Shown here: positions 14,635-23,343 of the stretch, in pieces
Layout: every line of letters begins with the position of its first letter
How positions within the stretch are numbered: the stretch's first letter is position 1
The notes under the pieces: generated by a model
What the model was told of the DNA's origin: nothing
The model's database searches: none
Seen by the model: only the letters and a program-made list of their open reading frames with translations
Made by a program: the position numbers and the translations under genes
Assembly (NCBI GenBank): GCA_017413105.1
Contig: JAFPVA010000194.1
Coordinates: 1 to 40,474 of the forward strand
From: Butyrivibrio sp.
GTDB taxonomy: Bacteria > Bacillota > Clostridia > Lachnospirales > Lachnospiraceae
Reading direction: 5' to 3'
DNA: 40,474 nucleotides

Positions 14635-15789
14635 ATGAATTTTTATTTACAGCTGTTAGGAATCGTAGTTATCCTAAGCTTCTTGGAATTTAAGATAATC
14701 AATAATGAAAAGCAGGTCCTCTTATTTGTTAAAAGAGGATTCTTTCCTTGCGTATTATTGTGCTTCGTAGCAGGATTACGAGCATTAAAGGTTGGGAAGG
14801 ATAATTATAGCTATTCAAGATATTTCCTTAAAATGACATTCGAAAGAGTTCATTTTTTTAATCCTAACTTTCATTGGATATATAATCTATGGGACTTTAT
14901 TATAAGACAGTTTACAGACAATGTTTTTGTGTTTAATTTCTGTTGCGCAATTGTGATATATATTGCATTGTATTTTTTTGTTACAAGGTATTCTTGCGAT
15001 GAACGCGTTTCATTAGTTTTGTTCATCACATTGGGCATCTTTTTTAATTCTATGAATCAGACAAGACAAGCATTGGCAACGGCTATCTTGCTGTTTGGGT
15101 TTAAGTATGCAGTAGAAAAAAAGCTTTTTAAGGCGATGGTACTATGCTTTATTGCTGCATTTGTACATAATATAGCGGTAGTAATGATTCCGATATATGC
15201 TTTTGTTTGCTTAGTACCCCGAATTGGGCCAAGAATAGTGGCATTCTTTTCGGGCGCATCTATAGTAATTGCACTAGGTTATAACAGATTGATAAGGATA
15301 TTTGTTAGCATTTTCCCTAAGTACAGATACTATTTAAAATTCTCGAAATTGTTTGTTGAAAGAAGAAGTATCTATAGATATGCTGATTTTTTTATGGCAC
15401 TCATTTTACAGATTGTACTTGTTTATGGTCTGTATAAACTGAGATTGCGAGAGGCAAATGAAATAAGAAATGGTGAAAAAAATGAAAATGATACTAGCAA
15501 TGTAAATGATGATTACGGCAATATATTGGCTTGTATGAATGCTGTTTATCTGTGCATGACGTATTTGATTCTTAATGGTGATATTTTTAATCGATTAAAA
15601 TCATTGTTTGTATATTGGGTACTTTTAACAATTCCATTCATAATAAAGAAATACTTCAGTGATAATTGGGTTATAAAAGTCTTGGTATGTGTTGTATCAA
15701 TAGCGTACATGTGGAGGCTTGGGGTACATGACGGAGATGGTGTAATTCCATATAAGTTTTTCTTTGACTGGGAGGATGTTCTATTTTGA
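14635..15789 (+). CDS. EpsG/Wzy-like polysaccharide polymerase
   Basis: This 384-residue integral membrane protein has about ten hydrophobic segments. GLRALKVGKDNYSYSRYF near residue 42 is the characteristic G-x-D-x-x-x-Y extracellular motif of the EpsG family. FNSMNQTRQALATAILLFGF near 138 is the second conserved block (N-x-x-R-Q). Such proteins join lipid-linked repeat units on the outer face of the membrane. It is the only polymerase candidate in the locus and pairs with the flippase at 17972. Its stop overlaps the next start. Confidence 0.88.
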   Translation: MNFYLQLLGIVVILSFLEFKIINNEKQVLLFVKRGFFPCVLLCFVAGLRALKVGKDNYSYSRYFLKMTFERVHFFNPNFHWIYNLWDFIIRQFTDNVFVFNFCCAIVIYIALYFFVTRYSCDERVSLVLFITLGIFFNSMNQTRQALATAILLFGFKYAVEKKLFKAMVLCFIAAFVHNIAVVMIPIYAFVCLVPRIGPRIVAFFSGASIVIALGYNRLIRIFVSIFPKYRYYLKFSKLFVERRSIYRYADFFMALILQIVLVYGLYKLRLREANEIRNGEKNENDTSNVNDDYGNILACMNAVYLCMTYLILNGDIFNRLKSLFVYWVLLTIPFIIKKYFSDNWVIKVLVCVVSIAYMWRLGVHDGDGVIPYKFFFDWEDVLF

Positions 15790-16865
15790 GACTTGTCAAT
15801 AAAGCGCTACTTATGCTTCCGTCATTCGTGGCAGGTGGGGCAGAAAGAGTTCTTATAATAATAGCGAATGCCATGGCTGAAAGAAGTATTGAGACTACTA
15901 TCGTGGTGTTTGATAAGGATTCGGAATTTTATAAATTAGCAAATAATATTAAGCTTGTACGTTTAGATATGCCAGAAATAAAGAAAGGTGGTTATAAGAA
16001 GTACTATAGAATGCCTCATAATGTGAGAATAGTTAGATCTGTTATCAAAGAGGCGAATCCTGATGTTGTTATATCGTTTTCTTATATAACTAATGTCATA
16101 GCTTTACTTGCTTGCAACAAAATAGATAAAAAAGTTGTGATATCAGAACGAACAGATCCTATCAGATATAATAAATTACAGCGGTTGTTCATGAGTCTTT
16201 TGTATAGAAGAGCAGATGGTTTTGTTTATCAAACCAATGCCATAAGAGGAAGATATTCAAATAAATATGGAATAAGTAATAGCGTAGTTATATATAATCC
16301 AATTACCAGAGATCAGATAGGGGAGAGAAAAAACAGGGAAAAAACAGTGTTGTCTGTAGGACGTTTGATTCCTGAAAAGAATCATGAACTTTTAATTCGT
16401 GCATTTGCTTCTTCTGAAAAGCTTAACGACTATAGTTTGCATATATATGGTGATGGACCTTTAAAAGAACAACTGAAAGAATTAATCAAATACTTGAACG
16501 TTGAAAATAGAGTTAAGCTTTGTGGGGTTGAGCTGGATCCTATTAAAAATCATAATGGGGCAACCGTTTTCGTATTGAGCTCATATGTTGAGGGATTCCC
16601 TAATGTACTTATTGAGGCCATGGCCAATGGAATTGTATGCGTTGCATCAGATCTTGAATCAGGTGTAGTGAAGGAGATAATTCGGGATGGAGAAAACGGA
16701 TATCTGTTCAGAAACAGAGATGTGGATGATCTGCGAAATAAACTCGAAAAAGCGGTTGCTTGTTCGGAGGAAAATAAGCGGATTGAGGTGAATGCTAAGA
16801 GAGTATATGATGATATGAACGTTGACCTTATAGTCGGAAAATGGATTGACTATATACAATCGTAA
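15786..16865 (+). CDS. Glycosyltransferase family 4 protein
   Basis: This 359-residue protein has a GT-B fold. The N-terminal acceptor domain begins LLMLPSFVAGGAERVLIIIA, the GGAE loop typical of GT4. The C-terminal donor-binding domain has VLSVGRLIPEKNHELLIRAF, LHIYGDGPLKEQL and VLSSYVEGFPNVLIEAMANG (the E-x7-E motif). I use the TTG at 15786. GGGAGG lies 9 bases upstream, and the codon overlaps the previous stop. The first internal ATG is at residue 10. It is a retaining transferase acting in the cytoplasm on the growing repeat unit. The sugar is unknown. Confidence 0.92.
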   Translation: MRLVNKALLMLPSFVAGGAERVLIIIANAMAERSIETTIVVFDKDSEFYKLANNIKLVRLDMPEIKKGGYKKYYRMPHNVRIVRSVIKEANPDVVISFSYITNVIALLACNKIDKKVVISERTDPIRYNKLQRLFMSLLYRRADGFVYQTNAIRGRYSNKYGISNSVVIYNPITRDQIGERKNREKTVLSVGRLIPEKNHELLIRAFASSEKLNDYSLHIYGDGPLKEQLKELIKYLNVENRVKLCGVELDPIKNHNGATVFVLSSYVEGFPNVLIEAMANGIVCVASDLESGVVKEIIRDGENGYLFRNRDVDDLRNKLEKAVACSEENKRIEVNAKRVYDDMNVDLIVGKWIDYIQS

Positions 16866-16880
16866 AGCGCGTAGGTGAAT

Positions 16881-17939
16881 ATGAATATTGGCATAGCAAC
16901 AGTTTTTAACAGTATGAATGATGGAAGCTTTTGGCAATCGATGATGCTTAAGAGAGAATTAGAAAAACGTGGGCATAGAGTTTCCTTCTTAAAAGTGCCA
17001 GATAATCCGGAAAGACCAGCATTAACAGCGACTATTATTGGAAGAATTGCTAAATATCTAATAAGGGATGGGGTCACAGGATGTTATAAGTACATTTTAA
17101 GTATTAAAGAGTTTGCTGAAGACCAGAAGCAATTTGATGAAATTAAGGTTGAGGAAGCCGGAAAACTAGATCTTATCATACTTGGTAGCGATATGATTTG
17201 GTGCCGAGAAGGAAAGCCGTATTTTGACAAGTATCATGAATTTTTTTGGGGAGAATTATTTCATAACGTTCCTATTGCTACATACGCAGGCTCATGTGGA
17301 AGTATGCATGACGTTGCCGATAGGGAATGGCTACAAAAGGCAGTTGGTAGATGGAAAAAGATTTCTGTAAGGGATGATAACACATATAGGATTATAAAAG
17401 AAGGTACAGAAGCTGACATCAATATAGTATGCGATCCAACCTTGTTGGTAACTGCTGACGAATACAGGTCTCTTATGAAGGGATATGTTAATAGTGAAAG
17501 ATATATTCTTCTTTACATGTTTTCAAATCTGACATCAGAGCAAGGAAAGCAGATTATTAGTTTTGCAGAGGAGAAAAAGTTAAAGATAGTATCATTGATA
17601 AGGCGGCAGCGAAATATGCCAAGAAATAGTGCATTTGTGGCAGTTAACAGCCCATACAGGTTGATTGAGTACTATGCAAAGGCTGAATATGTAATAACGG
17701 ACACATTTCATGGAAGTATTTTTGCAATTTTATTTGGTAAGGATTTTGTAACTATAAATCATGGAAAGACGCAGGTAAACGAAGTTGTAACGTCATTGGG
17801 ATATGCAGATAGAATTGTTGACAAGACAGCTCCGTTTTTACCGAAATTAGTCGAATCTGTAGATTTTACTGTTAACCAGCATAAGCTGGATTTGCTTAGA
17901 GCAAAATCTATAGAATACCTGGAGAATTGCTTGGAATGA
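16881..17939 (+). CDS. Polysaccharide pyruvyltransferase family protein
   Basis: This 352-residue protein belongs to the CsaB/WcaK-type family, which adds ketal pyruvate from phosphoenolpyruvate to sugars and gives the polymer negative charge. Visible family motifs are LIILGSDMIWC (near 95), IATYAGSCGS (near 132), KKISVRDDNT (near 158), IVCDPTLLV and VITDTFHGSIFAILFGKDFV (near 277). ATG at 16881 is preferred to the GTG at 16875, which lies within the AGGTGA ribosome binding site. It stands between a GT4 enzyme and the flippase, with an FrhB-like gene two genes downstream, a frequent partnership in surface-polysaccharide loci. Confidence 0.88.
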   Translation: MNIGIATVFNSMNDGSFWQSMMLKRELEKRGHRVSFLKVPDNPERPALTATIIGRIAKYLIRDGVTGCYKYILSIKEFAEDQKQFDEIKVEEAGKLDLIILGSDMIWCREGKPYFDKYHEFFWGELFHNVPIATYAGSCGSMHDVADREWLQKAVGRWKKISVRDDNTYRIIKEGTEADINIVCDPTLLVTADEYRSLMKGYVNSERYILLYMFSNLTSEQGKQIISFAEEKKLKIVSLIRRQRNMPRNSAFVAVNSPYRLIEYYAKAEYVITDTFHGSIFAILFGKDFVTINHGKTQVNEVVTSLGYADRIVDKTAPFLPKLVESVDFTVNQHKLDLLRAKSIEYLENCLE

Positions 17940-17971
17940 ATGATAGTGATATCTATAAGGTAATAATGTAA

Positions 17972-19471
17972 ATGAGAACGAAGCGATTATTGCGAAATAC
18001 TTTTTTTAATCTCTTAGAAGTATTGGTAACCATAATATGCGGAATGATTGTTCCTAGGCTGATCTTGAACAATTATGGATCTGCTTATTATGGAGTTAGT
18101 TCTGCAATTACACAGTTTCTATCAGTAGCTTTTTTGCTTAGAGCTGGAATTGGTGGCGCCGTTAAGGCAGCTCTTTATAAGCCTATTGCAGATAATGATA
18201 TAGAGAAGATAAGTGCGATAGCCAATGCAGCTAATCACCATATGAGACGCGTTTGCGCCTTTTTAAGTGGCTTTGTGGTTCTGATGTCAATTGGTTATCC
18301 TTTTTTTGTTATTGATGTATTTGAATGGGGATATACATTTCTGCTATTCCTTATAATGAGCATTAGTGTTTTTTCAGAAAATTTTTTTGGGATCACATAT
18401 ATTTGTATCCTAGAAGCAGATCAAAAATCGTGGATATATAGTGGACTTAGATCGTTATGTGCTTTATTGAACACAATTATGGCGTGTATACTCATCGCTC
18501 TTAAGTTGGACTTCTGCATGGTAAAAGGGGCGACCACGATAATATATGGTATTTATCCGATAGTAATTTTTAATTATGTTTATAAACATTATGGTTTGAA
18601 TAAGAGTGTTAATCCCGATTTTTCGGCACTTGCACAACGATGGGATGCTTTTTGGAATCAGACTGCAGAATATGTAAATAATAATACCGACATAGTATTG
18701 TTGTCTGTTTTTTCTAATGTATATGAGGTGTCGGTATATAGTCTGTACAACTTGATAATTGGTTCTGTTAGAAGATTAGTTGGAACTTTAACATATAGCT
18801 TGGAGTCTGCGTTTGGAAATATGTTAGCAGAATCAGAACATGATCAATTAGAAAGGGCATTAGGCATTGTTGAAACGATAGTTTTTTCAATTGGAACAGT
18901 AATATACACTTCGACAGGGCTGCTTATATTTGACTTTGTGGCTATATATACTCGTGGTGTTGAAGATGCAAATTACTATAGACCTGTATTTGGTTTGATT
19001 ATGATTCTGGCTTGCTTTCTGTATGGAGTTCGAACTATCTATGATTCATTAATCAGGGCTGCAGGTCATTTTAGGCAGACTAAGAAGATTGTTGTATCAG
19101 AAGCTGTAATAAATTTGTTAGTGTCACTGATTTTAGTGAATAAATTTGGAATGGTTGGGGTTGCAGTTGGAACGTTTTTAGCCTCTATTATCAGAGCGTA
19201 TTTATGTGCCAGATATATTGATCAGGAATTATTCAAAAAAAAGAGTTATCGGTTTTGGGTTAAGGTGCTTGTGTCAGCACTTGAGAGTGGTATTGTAGTA
19301 GGCATTTTTGCCTTCTTCAATGTGCATGGTGTAACAGATTGGGTGCATTGGATAATAAAGGCAGTAATTACAACTTTTACTACAGGTGGTGTTGTACTTC
19401 TTTTTGACTTGTTCTTTTTCAGAAATGATATAAAGGCCATACTTAGAAAAATAAGAAATGCTATGAGGTGA
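17972..19471 (+). CDS. Wzx-type flippase (MOP superfamily)
   Basis: This 499-residue protein has 12 to 14 predicted membrane segments. The N-terminal RNTFFNLLEVLVTIICGMIV and PRLILNNYGSAYYGVSSAIT are typical of polysaccharide exporters of the Wzx/RfbX type. They flip undecaprenyl-linked repeat units across the cytoplasmic membrane. It is the only transporter in the locus, so it should serve the EpsG-like polymerase. The ribosome binding site (AAGG at 17957) is moderate. The gap to the previous gene is 32 bp. Confidence 0.9.
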   Translation: MRTKRLLRNTFFNLLEVLVTIICGMIVPRLILNNYGSAYYGVSSAITQFLSVAFLLRAGIGGAVKAALYKPIADNDIEKISAIANAANHHMRRVCAFLSGFVVLMSIGYPFFVIDVFEWGYTFLLFLIMSISVFSENFFGITYICILEADQKSWIYSGLRSLCALLNTIMACILIALKLDFCMVKGATTIIYGIYPIVIFNYVYKHYGLNKSVNPDFSALAQRWDAFWNQTAEYVNNNTDIVLLSVFSNVYEVSVYSLYNLIIGSVRRLVGTLTYSLESAFGNMLAESEHDQLERALGIVETIVFSIGTVIYTSTGLLIFDFVAIYTRGVEDANYYRPVFGLIMILACFLYGVRTIYDSLIRAAGHFRQTKKIVVSEAVINLLVSLILVNKFGMVGVAVGTFLASIIRAYLCARYIDQELFKKKSYRFWVKVLVSALESGIVVGIFAFFNVHGVTDWVHWIIKAVITTFTTGGVVLLFDLFFFRNDIKAILRKIRNAMR

Positions 19472-19477
19472 TTCTCA

Positions 19478-20077
19478 ATGAATGTTATATATTGGAGAGA
19501 TAAGTATATTAGATTTTTTAAGTACCATAAGTATCAAAAGAAGTTTGGCTTTTCGTCGTGGCATATGGAGCCTGTGAGCTCTAAACCCTATGTTCATGAT
19601 GTGATTGAGTATGTGAAAAACGATGGCAAACAAGGGGATACAATTGTTGAGTGTGGTTGTGGCCTTGGAGATATAATTGCAGATTCGGCATTTATAGGGT
19701 TTAAACGAAAGGGGTTAGACTGTAAAAGAGAGGTTATTAATGCCGATGAAGAGATATTTCGTAAAGCGATACAGGATGGGGAGATTAGCTTTGAAATTGG
19801 ATCTTTTGAAAGTGTAAAGGGCGAAAAAATAGACTACTACATTGCTCTAAACTTTTTGCATAACATAGAACCAGATCAAGTAAAGAATATGTTTGAGGAA
19901 GTGCTGTCTTGTAATAAGATAGGGCAAGTTATAACTGATTCTGTGAATAGTAGTAGTTATCCATATAATCATGATTTTGATTACATATGCGATTATGGTT
20001 ATTCGAAAAGGTGCCTGGGAGAATATAAGGTTCAGAACGGAATTCGTAAAATAATGGTTTATGGGAAAAGCCAATGA
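19478..20077 (+). CDS. SAM-dependent methyltransferase-like protein
   Basis: This 199-residue protein has a class I methyltransferase signature: IVECGCGLGDIIAD (motif I, near residue 57), an acidic residue after the next strand (INADEEIF) and YYIALNFLHNIEPDQ (post-motif, near 127). It probably methylates a sugar of the repeat unit or a precursor. The protein is short for the class, so it is a minimal domain. It starts 6 bases after the flippase gene and overlaps the next start by four bases, so it is within the operon. Confidence 0.78.
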   Translation: MNVIYWRDKYIRFFKYHKYQKKFGFSSWHMEPVSSKPYVHDVIEYVKNDGKQGDTIVECGCGLGDIIADSAFIGFKRKGLDCKREVINADEEIFRKAIQDGEISFEIGSFESVKGEKIDYYIALNFLHNIEPDQVKNMFEEVLSCNKIGQVITDSVNSSSYPYNHDFDYICDYGYSKRCLGEYKVQNGIRKIMVYGKSQ

Positions 20078-21288
20078 AAATATGTGATTTGAAAAAATGC
20101 ACAGGCTGTGGGGCGTGCAGGGCAAGTTGTCCTAGAAAATGCATTACGATGGGGGAGAGTGATAATACAGGAACCATACGCCCCATGATCAATGAAGCAG
20201 ACTGCGTTGAATGTGGGCTGTGTCAAAGGGCATGCCATGTTTTGTGTAATGTTAGTAGTAGTAGACCGTTAAAGTGCTACGCTGCGAGAAGTGCAGATGA
20301 ATTGCTGAAAAATAAGGGGGCATCTGGAGGCATTGCATCTTTGATGTATAAGTACATGGTTAATAGGAATATCTTTTCAATGGGAACTTACTTTGATTCC
20401 TACAGTTGCGTTGGCTATAAAGAAGTATGTTCTGAAGAAGATATTGAATGGGCAAGAGACTCTAAGTATGTGTATTCAGATATGATAAATGTATTTGAAG
20501 CATATAAAGAAAAGCTTGTGGACGGCATGGAATGTGTTTTTATCGGATTGCCATGTCAGGTTGCAGCTTTAAAAAGGTATTTGGAGTTTCAGAAAGTAAA
20601 TCAAAGCAGGATTATCTTTGTAGATATTGTTTGTCATGGGACTCCAAATTTTAAGCATCTCAGAGAACATCTAAACTATATTGAAAGAAAAAAAAGAAAG
20701 ATAGTAGACGAAGTTCATTTTAGACAACCTAAGTCAAATTACAGTTTTTCCTGCTATTCGGCTGGCAAGAAGATATGGTCGCGAACAATGCATGGCAATG
20801 ATACATATTTCAGAGGATTTTCTTTGGGATTGTTCTTTCGTGAGAATTGCTATAGCTGTTCCTATGCCAATACAAATAGAGTATCAGACATAACATTAGG
20901 TGATTATTCTGGTCTTGGTACTGTAGAGAAATTTGTAGGTGACAAAAGTCAAATGTCATTGGTTTTATGTAATACAGAACGAGGTATTGAATGGTTTAAT
21001 AAGCTATGTAATGAAGGAATGGTCGAGTACTATTTAAGACCCATAGAAGAAGCTATTAATGCTCCGGGGAATCCGCAATTAAGGGTGCCTTCTTCAAAGC
21101 CGATACAAAAAGAAATGTTTGACGGATTATACTTAAGAACTTGCGATTTTGAAAAGTCTGCGAGACGTGCAATGAGAAATCTTTTTATAAAGTATTATTT
21201 TTATCTTCCAATAGAAGGATTGAAATATGTAATAAAACGAATTGTGCCAAATAGGATGAAAAGAGTGATAAGAGAATTGGGAGAATAG
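20074..21288 (+). CDS. FrhB-like iron-sulfur protein of a polysaccharide locus
   Basis: This 404-residue protein has two 4Fe-4S clusters at the N-terminus: CTGCGACRASCPRKC (near 10) and CVECGLCQRACHVLC (near 46). The FrhB/FdhB (coenzyme F420 hydrogenase beta subunit) N- and C-terminal domains follow. Markers are KGASGGIASLMYKYM, VFIGLPCQVAALKRYL, DIVCHGTPNF and CYSCSYANTNRVSDITLGD. Despite the name, relatives in Firmicutes polysaccharide loci are not F420 enzymes. They often accompany pyruvyltransferases and may perform a redox step on a sugar or on the lipid-linked intermediate. The flavin or electron donor is unknown. The start overlaps the methyltransferase stop. Confidence 0.88.
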   Translation: MKICDLKKCTGCGACRASCPRKCITMGESDNTGTIRPMINEADCVECGLCQRACHVLCNVSSSRPLKCYAARSADELLKNKGASGGIASLMYKYMVNRNIFSMGTYFDSYSCVGYKEVCSEEDIEWARDSKYVYSDMINVFEAYKEKLVDGMECVFIGLPCQVAALKRYLEFQKVNQSRIIFVDIVCHGTPNFKHLREHLNYIERKKRKIVDEVHFRQPKSNYSFSCYSAGKKIWSRTMHGNDTYFRGFSLGLFFRENCYSCSYANTNRVSDITLGDYSGLGTVEKFVGDKSQMSLVLCNTERGIEWFNKLCNEGMVEYYLRPIEEAINAPGNPQLRVPSSKPIQKEMFDGLYLRTCDFEKSARRAMRNLFIKYYFYLPIEGLKYVIKRIVPNRMKRVIRELGE

Positions 21289-21292
21289 TTAT

Positions 21293-22033
21293 TTGAGCGA
21301 CTACAAATATTTACTGAGATTTGATGATATATGCCCAACAATGGATTGGAATCAATGGAATAGAGCGGTTGAGCTGCTAGATCGATATGGCATAAAACCA
21401 TTAATAGGCGTGATTCCATCATGTGCAGATCCAAAGCTGAATATCAATCCAGAAAGAAGTGATTTTTGGCAATATATTAAGATGCTGCAAGAAAAAGGAT
21501 ATACCGTTGCGATGCATGGATTTGAACATGTGTATCGGACTAAAAACAAAGGGATTGTCGGTGTAAGCAAACAGTCTGAGTTTGCAGGATTATCTTATGA
21601 GAAGCAGTATAAAATGTTGGAAGAAGGTAAGAAAATTCTGCATGAAAATGGAGTTGATACAGATATTTTTTTTGCTCCTTCACACTCATATGATCGTAAT
21701 ACTCTAAAGGCATTAAATGAATTGGGGTTCCAGTGGATATCCGACGGAAAAGGGTTAAAGGCAGATTATTATAAAGGATTGAGGCTTTTGCCGTGTATTA
21801 ATCATGCTATGCCAAAGAAAAGACTTGGAAAGTATATAACTGTTGTTTGCCATGCTAATGAATGGACAAAAAAAGATGGATTTGATGAGTTAGATGTTTT
21901 TTGTAAAGAACATCAGAAAGAAATAGTGGATTTTGTGACATTTAAGCAACAGCCAGTTGGAAATCATATCTTCAATTTTGTTGTTGAAAAGATGGTTGTT
22001 GGCTACCAGAGGTACATAAAGAAATATAGATGA
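21293..22033 (+). CDS. DUF2334 polysaccharide deacetylase-like protein
   Basis: This 246-residue protein starts at TTG 21293. GGGAGA lies 7 bases upstream, and no nearby ATG is in frame. The carbohydrate esterase type 4-like fold shows LLRFDDICPTMDW (catalytic and metal Asp pair near 10), TVAMHGFEHVYRT (metal His pair near 73), FFAPSHSYDRNT and ITVVCHANEW. DUF2334 proteins are distant deacetylases. Here the enzyme could remove acetyl groups from an amino sugar of the repeat unit. It has no signal peptide, so it should act in the cytoplasm or on lipid-linked intermediates. Confidence 0.85.
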   Translation: MSDYKYLLRFDDICPTMDWNQWNRAVELLDRYGIKPLIGVIPSCADPKLNINPERSDFWQYIKMLQEKGYTVAMHGFEHVYRTKNKGIVGVSKQSEFAGLSYEKQYKMLEEGKKILHENGVDTDIFFAPSHSYDRNTLKALNELGFQWISDGKGLKADYYKGLRLLPCINHAMPKKRLGKYITVVCHANEWTKKDGFDELDVFCKEHQKEIVDFVTFKQQPVGNHIFNFVVEKMVVGYQRYIKKYR

Positions 22034-22077
22034 ATATACAATAGCAGCAAATCCGATTTTGGAAAAAGGGGGATGTT

Positions 22078-23055
22078 GTGACAAGAGAACTTGATATTAT
22101 CAAAAAGGCAATAACAGATAAGAATTATAGATTTCTGTATTTGGAATCCAAAGGGTTCTACAGGTATATGGATGATGAGGAATTAATAAGGAAAATATAC
22201 AGGATTAGAATGGGTAAAGAAGTGGATTTGGAGAATCCTAGAACCTTATGCGAAAAATTGCAGTGGCTTAAGCTTCATGATCAGAATGAACTGTATCATA
22301 AGTTGGTGGATAAGTATGAAGTGAAAAAATGGGTATCAAATAAGATAGGGCCGGAGCATGTGGTCCCTTGCTATGGAGTGTGGGATTCTGTTGATAATAT
22401 TGAGTATTTTAAGATGCCACAGAAGTTTGTGCTAAAGTGTACACATGATTCAGGTGGGATTTTTTACTGTGACAAATATGAAACTGATTTTAAACAGCTT
22501 AAGAAAAAGATTCGAAAGCATCAGGCAAATAGCGTTTATTGGAATGGTGGAGGAAGAGAATGGGCGTATAAAGATGTAGTGCCTAGAATACTGGGAGAAG
22601 AGTACATACCTGAATTAGGAAATAAGGATTCTATTGAATACAAAGTAACATGCTTTAATGGTAGAGCAGAATTCGTAACAATCTGTAAAGGTGTTGCTCA
22701 TGGTGATTTTTCGGAAAGATTTAATGACCACTATGATAGAAATTGGAATAAATTGCCTTTCTATGTGAATTATAAAAGCTCCGGAGAAACTATTAGCAAA
22801 CCTGGCTTTATGGATGAGATTATAGAATATGCGGAAACACTTGCAAAAAATATCCCTCAGGTTAGAGTGGATGGATATTACATAAATGGGCGGTATTTGT
22901 TTGGGGAAATGACCTTTTACACATGGAATGGTTTTATGAAGTTCGAACCGGAGGAGTGGGATACTATCTTGGGAGAGCGGCTGGATTTGTCAGAAATAGC
23001 ACGGAATAAAATTATTAGCTTCGTTCCAAAGGAAAAGAAAGAGGATTTAAACTGA
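22078..23055 (+). CDS. TupA-like ATP-grasp protein
   Basis: This 325-residue protein starts at GTG 22078, with AAAGGGGGA 6 bases upstream. It has the pattern of the TupA-like ATP-grasp family: RTLCEKLQWLKLHD, DKYEVKKWVSNKIG, KFVLKCTHDSGG (nucleotide-binding lysine region, near 119), IEYKVTCFNGRAEFV and VDGYYINGRYLFGEMTFY (metal-binding Glu). TupA-type proteins are linked to amide ligation on teichuronopeptide. In capsule loci they may add amino acids to sugar acids. It is the last gene of the cargo operon. Confidence 0.85.
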   Translation: MTRELDIIKKAITDKNYRFLYLESKGFYRYMDDEELIRKIYRIRMGKEVDLENPRTLCEKLQWLKLHDQNELYHKLVDKYEVKKWVSNKIGPEHVVPCYGVWDSVDNIEYFKMPQKFVLKCTHDSGGIFYCDKYETDFKQLKKKIRKHQANSVYWNGGGREWAYKDVVPRILGEEYIPELGNKDSIEYKVTCFNGRAEFVTICKGVAHGDFSERFNDHYDRNWNKLPFYVNYKSSGETISKPGFMDEIIEYAETLAKNIPQVRVDGYYINGRYLFGEMTFYTWNGFMKFEPEEWDTILGERLDLSEIARNKIISFVPKEKKEDLN

Positions 23056-23089
23056 GTACAATTTTAAATTTGCACCCTCTGCGTCACTT

Positions 23090-23135
23090 TTTGCCACCAA
23101 ATATCACTAAGTTCATCCGATTTGCCACCAACTGC
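23090..23135 (+). repeat. Pair of TTTGCCACCAA repeats at the cargo edge
   Basis: TTTGCCACCAA occurs twice in the same orientation, near 23091 and 23122, about 30 bp apart, just after the last cargo gene. Repeated short motifs of this kind occur at the ends of IS21-family insertion sequences. With no transposase nearby, this may be a leftover end that marks how the cargo was joined. The identification is weak. Confidence 0.3.
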
Positions 23136-23222
23136 ATATTTTCAAGTGTTTTCAGGCATGATATTATTATAATGCGCCAAGAAATGTGAGATGCGAAAAG
23201 CACCAAACATTTTGAGGCGTAT

Positions 23223-23238
23223 TTCTTTTGCAAAAGAA
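23223..23238. repeat. Perfect 16-bp palindrome
   Basis: TTCTTTTGCAAAAGAA is fully self-complementary. It lies 106 bp before the DUF5688 gene in a gene-free stretch. It could be an operator for the conjugation operon. No regulator is assigned. Confidence 0.5.
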
Positions 23239-23275
23239 TAACCCTTTCTGGATCAAGTATTTGGTATTGTGCACA

Positions 23276-23321
23276 GAGCATCAGCCACCGGGACGTCACG
23301 GAGGCTGGTGCTCATTTTAAT
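23276..23321 (+). terminator. Long hairpin before the conjugation operon
   Basis: Arms 23276-23286 and 23303-23313 pair over 11 bp with one G-U. An inner CCG/CGG stem (23288-23290 with 23299-23301) extends it past an A-A mismatch. TTTTAATTT follows. It probably ends the polysaccharide operon, or attenuates entry into the DUF5688 gene, whose GGAGGAA lies 21 bases further on. Confidence 0.6.
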
Positions 23322-23343
23322 TTGAGAATAATCGGAGGAAACT

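Noticed and set aside
20074-21288. F420-dependent hydrogenase subunit
   Set aside because: The domain name is historical. The polysaccharide context and lack of hydrogenase partners argue against methanogen-type F420 chemistry.
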